From contig NC_049980.1 in the NCBI RefSeq assembly GCF_000003815.2, positions 14,426,405 through 14,490,404 of the forward strand: 64,000 nucleotides of DNA. The letters run 5' to 3'. The stretch is from Branchiostoma floridae (taxonomy: Eukaryota > Chordata > Leptocardii > Amphioxiformes > Branchiostomatidae). Position 1 is the stretch's first letter; every line of letters starts with the position of its first letter. Positions 39,301 to 48,300 of the stretch are shown piece by piece. The notes under the pieces were generated by a model. The model saw only the letters and a program-made list of their open reading frames with translations. It searched no databases and was not told where the DNA came from. Position numbers and translations under genes: made by a program.

Positions 39301-42300
39301 TGCATTATAGTTTGTGGAAAGGGAGTTGAATTAATTTTAAAAAGTAGTTCATACAGTCTCAGGTCAGTAGCATTAGTACCGTAGCTGACACTAAAGAAAG
39401 TGCTGGAGGAATAAGTTGACCTGCTGGCCATCTTGCTAGACAGAGCTGTCTGGAGCAGCAGCACCTCATACTACGAGGGTAACTGAACTGAACTGAACTG
39501 AACAAGAAGCATACCAGTATATAAAATATGAGCTATGCAGTGAAAGGCCTTACTTGTGTAGGAGAACTGGAATCCATGTGCTGTGACACTCTGATCAGAT
39601 GTAAATCTCAGGAACACCATGTTAGACGTGCTGGTGATAGGGTCGACTCCCTGGGAGCCTGTTAACCTATAAATCAATGGATAGATGGTAAATACGAGCC
39701 TTATCAACTGTATTTCTTCACTGTTGGTCTGTTTTGCTGGAACAGACTGACCAAAAACAATACTCCCCCATGAAACAGTAGCCTCTTCCACTGACCCCAT
39801 GACCTGTCATGTCTGACAGTTTCTGCCATTCCTGCAAGTCTCACCTTTGTGGTCAACCTTCCTGCCAGGCTTTATTTACATCTTTCTCCTAACATCCTGC
39901 CACTGTAGTAACTATGAACACACACCAACACAAATGGACATGATGAAAACAAACCCTCTGTTCACACAGGCAAACATGATTATGTGCTAGTTTATTGGGG
40001 CATTACCTTTGCAACTGTGGAGCACTATCACTGGATCCATCGTAGATGTATAGAAAGTCATAGTTTAACTCGACGTCGAATTCGTCAAATGTGAGCCGAA
40101 TCGTGCTTCCTGTCGGTGCGGTGATGGACCACTCACAAATCTCGTTGTTGCCATAGTTACTGGGATAGTTGGGTGATGCGAAAGGGCCTCCAGAAGGAGC
40201 CGTCAGGCTGCCTCCACATCCAGTCGCACTGGTTGGTGTTGCTAGTTCAGAAAAGCAATTTTATAGTAGGCTGCTGACAAACCTTATACTAAGGGCTACA
40301 TCATCAATCAATCACAAGTTGTAAACCAAAATTTTGAAACACTCTCAATCCAGTAAGAATACTGTCAATAGCAGTCTTGATCTATACATTCAACTTTATT
40401 GCCACCCCAACTACCAGATAGACAATGAGATTTTCTCAGTGACTAGATCTAACTCTTTAATAATAAGTTGCAAATTCTTGCCCGAGGGCTAATTGCAGGT
40501 GAAAAAAAGAAAAAAGACAGACAAATGATAATAAGCAAAATTGAACAACTAAAAATGTTCAGCCAAACATCTGTCTGTAATAAGATATAAGGAGAAGTTT
40601 TACAGTGATCTTGATATGATAGTTCCTCACCTACAACCTGACATGTTGGTGGTGCACTGTCCCAGCCAGCTGGTTGAGATGAACCAGGTAGAGGTGGCCC
40701 TACCGTGCAGTTTAAGGTGGTTGCTCCAACTAGTTGGAATCCAGCATTACAGCTGTAGGTGATCTGTATAGTGGAAGATAACAATTCGAAAGAAAGATTT
40801 AACTTTTTCTAAGTCTTAATAAAGATACCACCAACATTGATAGTTTTGCAAGATATGAGCCAGGGACTACAGGGCACTTCCACAAAATGCACAATATACA
40901 TGTAAAAGGTCATGTTTGAAGGATGATGTATCTTACAGCTTCTAAATGTTGTGTGAAAAAGATATCACATGCAACAGACAAATTCTCTGGAGTCCTGCAC
41001 ATGCACATTAACGGCACTGAACTTTAATCCAACACATTCCAGCATATTCAAAACTGAACCATAAATAAACGAGCAGGCTTTTGCGCATTCCAAAAACTGT
41101 TTAGTGCATTGTTTACTATGTTTCTCTGGCTATTGCTACACATGCATTGGTCTGCAACTTTCTGTGGTGTGGCGAGAAAATAACACTTCAAACAGAGTGT
41201 AACGGATAGCAAGTCCCTTGGGATTCTATTCCAAGTGGAACTTTAATCCAACACAATAATATAACAAGGCTGTTTATCTATGGATTTCATATTTACAACG
41301 ACAAATTTGTATCAATCGGCAGGCACTTACTCAAGGTTAAATTGGCAAATCGGCATGTCGGTAAACTGCTGATAGTGGAGATCAAAACACGGCCCAAAAA
41401 TGCATCAACCAGTGGCAAATCCGTTCTGCTGTTCTACTACACAGTTATGACGTTCTATGAAACTTTTCATCAGTTGTTTGGTAAGCAAATGGTGGCAAAA
41501 TACGTTGTTTGTGAATGGCTCCCAAAAATATACCTGCAAAACACAGTACAAACTCCCCACAGTACGTCCCCCATGTGGGGTCTGTTGGTATCGCCAGTGA
41601 GATCCGTCCTACTGGCCTTTGGATGTGATCACTTTCAAAAATAGGGTGAAGGGGCATACTGAAATATGATTCAAAATGGCGCGTGTTCGGATTTCCATTG
41701 AATTTGTGTAACAAAGCCTGGCCCTGTACTTTAAAGAGGGACAGTTCAAGGCATGTTGGTTGTGTTGGACGGACAGGTTATTGATATTTCGCTATATTTA
41801 CTGTGATGATTAATGTGAAATGTGAGGACAAAGAGTACGATTGCTTGAAATTACAATCGCTGCCCTCCTCCCACGGCTTGATTATTAGCATGAAAACATA
41901 CCAGAAGATTGATTAACCTGTCGCTGCAACGTGCGATCTTTGAGAGCTCAAACTTACAAGGTTTTAAGTCGTATACCTTACTGGTTTTGTAAACCACTCA
42001 AGAGAATTTGCATACCGGAGATAGTTTTTGACTGACAGATGGGTTCTGAAAAGTGTTGGATTAAAGTTGCGTTGGATTAAAGTTCAGTGCCGTTACATTC
42101 TGAGACAAATTTCTGGAGTCTTATGCATGCACATTACATTCTGAGACAAAAAATGTATGCACATTACATTCTGAATTTCTGAAACAAAATTCTGGAGTCT
42201 TACATACAAATGTATGCACATTAGATTCTTAAACAACATTCTGGAGTTCTGTGTGTGCAGAGTGCTGACCTACCGTGTCTCCAACATTGAAAGTGGAACC

Positions 42301-45300
42301 AGTGGAGGGGTTTCTGTTGCCATTGACAATGCTGCCTGGATCAGGGCAGGTCCCCACAGGACCAGCAGTGGGACTGGTGGTAACTGGAGGTAACAAGAAA
42401 CTCTGTGAGATGTTGAAAACCAGGAAGATGTCACACAACAAAATCACACTATCTCTATAAGCTGGTATGGTTAGGAAAATTATTTCCAGATGTTTTGTGA
42501 CAGCCATCATTCAGTAGATATGAACACACAGCAGCACTGCACCTAGTGTCATGTTGAAGAAGAGTGGTGGATGTCACATGGAATGTCTGGAAGGAAATCT
42601 CAAAATTGTATCCAGTTGTAGAGATTGCAATGCCTTTAATAATGTTCACCTTAAGTTTCTGTCCAGCCTTCATCAACAAATCATCCCATTAAGCTCCCAT
42701 ACTTCAGGGTTGTATGATTAAAGATTTCCTAGAACTCTGTTATTTTTTTACCAATTGTAATTTGAACCCTGTCAGTGTTGTTAATGATACTCACTGCAAG
42801 TAGGTACCATAGCTGATAAAGGATAGTACATAATTTTGCATCTCTATCAGAAACCACAGCCATCAAGTTATTGTCCATACAGAAGCCTTACAAAGATAGG
42901 TGAGACTGAAGCCTGGGCCTGTTACACTCCCATCACTGGTGAACCTGAGTTGAACCGCATTTGTGCTACTGATGAAAGTCGGTGGGAGGCTTTGTCCAGA
43001 GTACCTGTATGTAGAGGGGAGGGACATTCATGTTACCAAACTGTTGGAGCAATCTAATTAATATGATGCCTCCTTAAATAAATATTCATTGTTCGCAACA
43101 GTTAACTTGACTTAATTTGTACCAACAATACTCAAGTGGAAACAGATATTGAATTTAACAGATAACCCTATACTTACCTTTGAACTTGGTTTCCACCTTC
43201 AAAGATCTTCAGAAAGTCAAATCCAGACTCTGTCCCAAATGCCTGGAAGTCTAGTCTTATATAGTTTCCACTGGGGGCTCTGATATTATACACACAGTTC
43301 TCATTGTTGTCATATCCTACAGGGTACCCCGGGCTAGTGATGGTTCCTGATGCATCCACAAAGTCACCACCACAGGAACCTGCAACCAAGGAGGAGTGCA
43401 AAGGATTTGCTGTATCACAAACTAGGATAACAAAGCATGTGTAACTCCGATATGGCACGGGGATTGCAAATGGCATGATGTTCAATATTGATGATTGCAG
43501 GTACAAGTCAAGGAAATGAAACGAATGTTATCCACATCCCCAAAGTTCTATTTGCATGTAATGTGGCCTAATGCCAAACAAGCACACCAGATCTCCCCTA
43601 CCCTTCTCAATAAGTGTGTTGGGTTCTTTTACATGTAGGGTTTGAGGTTTAGACATGAAGATTCCTCATACAAGGGGCTGCCAGCTTTACATCATCACTT
43701 CCCGAAATGACAACTGCAATCCTTAACATATAACGTGTACAAGCTGGAGCCGACTCTGGGATCAGACACCCACGTACAGATCCATGGAATTTGATCCATA
43801 TGGCCAAGGTACATGTATGGGATTNNNNNNNNNNNNNNNNNNNNNNNNNNNNNNNNNNNNNNNNNNNNNNNNNNNNNNNNNNNNNNNNNNNNNNNNNNNN
43901 NNNNNNNNNNNNNNNNNNNNNNNNNNNNNNNNNNNNNNNNNNNNNNNNNNNNNNNNNNNNNNNNNNNNNNNNNNNNNNNNNNNNNNNNNNNNNNNNNNNN
44001 NNNNNNNNNNNNNNNNNNNNNNNNNNNNNNNNNNNNNNNNNNNNNNNNNNNNNNNNNNNNNNNNNNNNNNNNNNNNNNNNNNNNNNNNNNNNNNNNNNNN
44101 NNNNNNNNNNNNNNNNNNNNNNNNNNNNNNNNNNNNNNNNNNNNNNNNNNNNNNNNNNNNNNNNNNNNNNNNNNNNNNNNNNNNNNNNNNNNNNNNNNNN
44201 NNNNNNNNNNNNNNNNNNNNNNNNNNNATATAAGAGCATGTGAGCAACCACTAATCAGCAAAAATGTTGAAAACAAGTCAAGCTATCCACATGGGCTATA
44301 TACATGTATATAGGATGCCAATCCCACCTCCCTAAATCTGACGTAAGTCTGAGGTAATAACACAGAACTAATTGTGGTCTCCAATGAAGACAACATCATA
44401 GCCTATATACTCAAATACCTTTGGCACAGCTAAAAGATTATAATACATACCTGGCTGCCAACACCAAAGGGAGAGCCACCTGAAACCACCTGCCCATTGT
44501 CTGGAACACCTGGATCAGGACAGCTGCTAGCTGACATCTCTGTGGCAAATTCAAAATTGACTTAGAGTTACCTTCAATCCCGAACCACCTGACCAGCATC
44601 ATTGGCTTAACATAATTTACAATCACTCTTGCTGTTGATGGAAGGCAGGCCAGGTCATATTATACTTTTGGCACATTTTTCAAAATAATATATTTGATAT
44701 TCAGAGAAGGATGTTACTATGCCAAAAAATATCCAGAGGTAACAGTTGTAACCAGTATGTTTTGATATATTATTCAACACTGGTATTGATTACTCAGTGA
44801 CTGACATAACGTAGTGTTGGATTCAGAATTACCTGTATACTCCAGCTGGAAACCTGATTGCACAACAGAAACATCACTAGTGAACTGGAGAGTCACTGTG
44901 TTTCCACTGCTCACAAAGTCATCAGGCACAGTGTTGCCTGTTAGCCTGCAACAACACCAAAATACAAGAAGTTAGGTACAAACATTTTGCCTACCTTACC
45001 TGCCGTATCTGTGTCATTGCACAGTACATATGTTAACTTGGTTTAACTTTATATATCATATGAGATATACACATTTACAGGGCTACACGACTTGTAAATT
45101 GAGACAGTGTAAGAAGACCTCTGAGTCAGTAAAGTTGTAGTGTAGCAGTACCCATTATTGACATATTATTGTAAATGCATTTAAGTTTGCGGGGATTTAT
45201 TTCCGTACGAGTTTTTGTGGTGGTCTTAAGTTCGTGGTAGCACTATAGAACGTAGTCACATAGTGACACATACTATAATGGAAAAATGTTCATGGTGGTT

Positions 45301-48300
45301 TAAGTTTGTGGTAAGGAAGCAACTGCGAAAACCGCAAACATAAAACTACTTCGAACATTTCTGCATTTACAGCCAATGTATATATCTTTACAGAATTGCG
45401 TGCATTGTATTTCTCGATCTTAAAAGAAATGGATTTACCTCTGTGCAGCAGTGTCTGCAGAGCCTGCTGGTCCATTAAAAACATTCAGGTAATCATACCT
45501 GTCCTCCACACTAAAGGCTAGGAAGTGGAGGCGGATAACTGTCCCTGATGCTGACTGTATTGTCCACGTACAGTCCAGGTTGTTGCCATAGTTGTTTGGG
45601 TAGTTAGGGCTATCCAGCTGCTGTGCAGATGAAGATGCTTGTGGGACGTTTCCACTACAATCTGTCTTAGGCCGAGGGAGATCATGTGGAACGTATCCTA
45701 AAAAGCAGGAAATGATGATCATGATCATTAACATATCAATATTAAGTTATACTGTATCTGTCAATCTGCATTGTGTTTAGACCTGTATAGCATACTAGAG
45801 TATAGTCATATCTACGATGTCAAGTGGTCATATTCATAAGGTTCCTTCAATTTCCTAAGAAAAGTGTGGAAAGCTCCAACACCAAAGTCAAAGCTTAACT
45901 TGAAAGTTCATGAAAGTCAACGCTGCTTAAAGTTTTTAAACATGACTGTTGAATTGATTCAACCCTATTGTGCTGACTGCACCAAAAAGTTATACAGTAT
46001 ATAAAACAGTTTGATGGGATACCCTGGCTGTGGGCAGTACATGGGGAAAATGGAGCCTTCTGATTGGTTGATGTCCTGTCTATATGATAATGAAATATAA
46101 ACCCTAAGGCCTATAAACCATTACATGTACCTTAACAATAATTGTGAAAAATAGCACCACAAAAATTCGCACTGTTGCTAACGTCTCTGTGTATAACACA
46201 TAACGTTAACCGTTAATCCTAACCCAGGTAATCTAGAGGATGATCCTATGACAATGTATGAAACAGTGCTAAATGAGACATTCCAGTGTATGAATAATTA
46301 ATTGAATGTTCAAAACTGATACACAAGAGGTGAGTAGTAGAAACAGTCCCCTGGCCCGCTAGCTAGGCGGCCCAGGGAACCCGGTCGTCAGCTTGCTCTT
46401 TTACGTAAGGTGTAGGCATCTATTTTATTTTCCGTATTACTAAATTTGTAGGGAAAATCAATTTAGCATAATTGCCTTCCTTGATTAGCGTAATAAGTAG
46501 GGGGATCTTCTGAATTCACCGTAAATCGTTGTCAGGACCCCCCATGCAGACCTCCACCCAACACCTGATTATAACCACAAGGTCAAAAGGTCCGGACTCA
46601 GCTATAGACTGGTCGATTGGTGGCTTTTTGAACCCTTGGGATGTGTTTTAAAAAAAAGAATGAATGTTAAAAAGAAAACAAAAAGTTTCACCACTGGGAT
46701 AAACGTATGTTCTTACATTTGACCAATTCCTCTCTGGCCTGTCAATAAGGATTCTACTTTGCACTATTGACAACAGCCTATCAACTGTTCCAATAATCTT
46801 GTCTGGATCCATCATAGAATATTTACCTTGCATATTCTAACGTGTTTATAAAGGCAATACAAACTCCTCACCAGCCCCATTCCATCCAAGCTAGTGGCGA
46901 AATTCAAATCGGTGAAAAAATGATCAGACCTAAGTTTACGAACAATATACACAATCCTCCATGACGAAAACGGTGGGAAACAGTCCCCCAGCTCCTGTAC
47001 GGAAGACAGATCATGTACTAGAGGCACCGTCGCCATGGTTACATGATCGTGAAGCAGTATGTACCAGGTAATCTAAGTCGTCCGAATATGTAAGCCTACG
47101 CGCACTTCTGATGGGACATGTGGCCGCTGACCGGAAGTTAGCCTAAGGCAAGAGCAAATCAGTTTNNNNNNNNNNNNNNNNNNNNNNNNNNNNNNNNNNN
47201 NNNNNNNNNNNNNNNNNNNNNNNNNNNNNNNNNNNNNNNNNNNNNNNNNNNNNNNNNNNNNNNNNNNNNNNNNTGTCGTAATTCTATTCTATTGTCATGT
47301 GGCCCAGCGCACGTATAATGGAAACAAAACTTCTTCTTTTTTTCGAAATCAGGCGAAAATCAATATGCCTATCGATGAAATCCGCAAAACTTACTTGCTG
47401 TGGCCTACATCAAGGAACCCAGATGTGAAAAGGTCCCCAGGGGTCTTCAAAATAACCCTACCTTGTGCTTGGTTCTGAGGGCTTGTGGCGTCTCTCGTAC
47501 GCGTGTCTCTGGGGACATTTCCACATCTGGGTTCCTTGATGTAAATGCTACGAGTACACGATCCTACACAGCAAGTACGATTTAGAGTAGAGTAGAGTTC
47601 TTCGGTTTGGCAGGAGTCTCGCTCCAGTTGAAGCCGCTCCTCTTGAACTCCTAATTTCTCTTCAGTCAGCATACAGTCATAATTGGCTTGTGTGGTTTGT
47701 CTAGGGCTTTGTAGTTATCAAACATGACAGGATGATCTTATAGATGTTGGGCCCCTCAGCAGCTTGGGGAAGAACTGTAGTGAAACTTCAGGTTTTGATA
47801 TCTTCTTGAGTTCTGGACGTGCGACGGTCGTGATTTTTTAGTGGTATAGCCCTTGAAAATGCAGGGCCCGATTATGTTTTAAAGTTTAGAGGAGAATAAC
47901 GCTTTATTGAAGAAGACCTTTATTGCACATTTTTGCCCCACTGGGCTAAAAATAACTCAAGACTGTGTTGACGGGTCGTCATGATTTTTGGTCTTTGTTA
48001 TGTAACTTTATCCCCGATAATCCTCGATTTTTGGGTCCATCTATCCGTGGTATATCAAATTAAACTAGAGCCTCACGCCCTCTTACCTGTGCCAAATAAT
48101 AATTATCAATTTATCAATTTGCCATTCACGTGTTATATATAAGTTTCTCATTGACTATGGACATAAGGTCTCATTTGCATGATTTATACTTCGTCTGTCA
48201 TCTTATGCAAGACACCGGTCAATATTAAAGTCCACCTGCCTTAACAATCGGTCACAAAGTAAACATCTTAAAGTTTGCAGATTGTATCAAGCTGTTCGTT

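Noticed and set aside
41342-41714. Overlapping 100- and 89-codon ORFs inside the mariner-like element
   Set aside because: No transposase motifs on either strand; the element is treated as non-autonomous.
43649-44313. Long ORFs of 149-200 codons on both strands
   Set aside because: They consist mainly of N from the assembly gap.
47391-47672. 93-codon minus-strand ORF
   Set aside because: Largely made of the 136-base inverted-repeat element.
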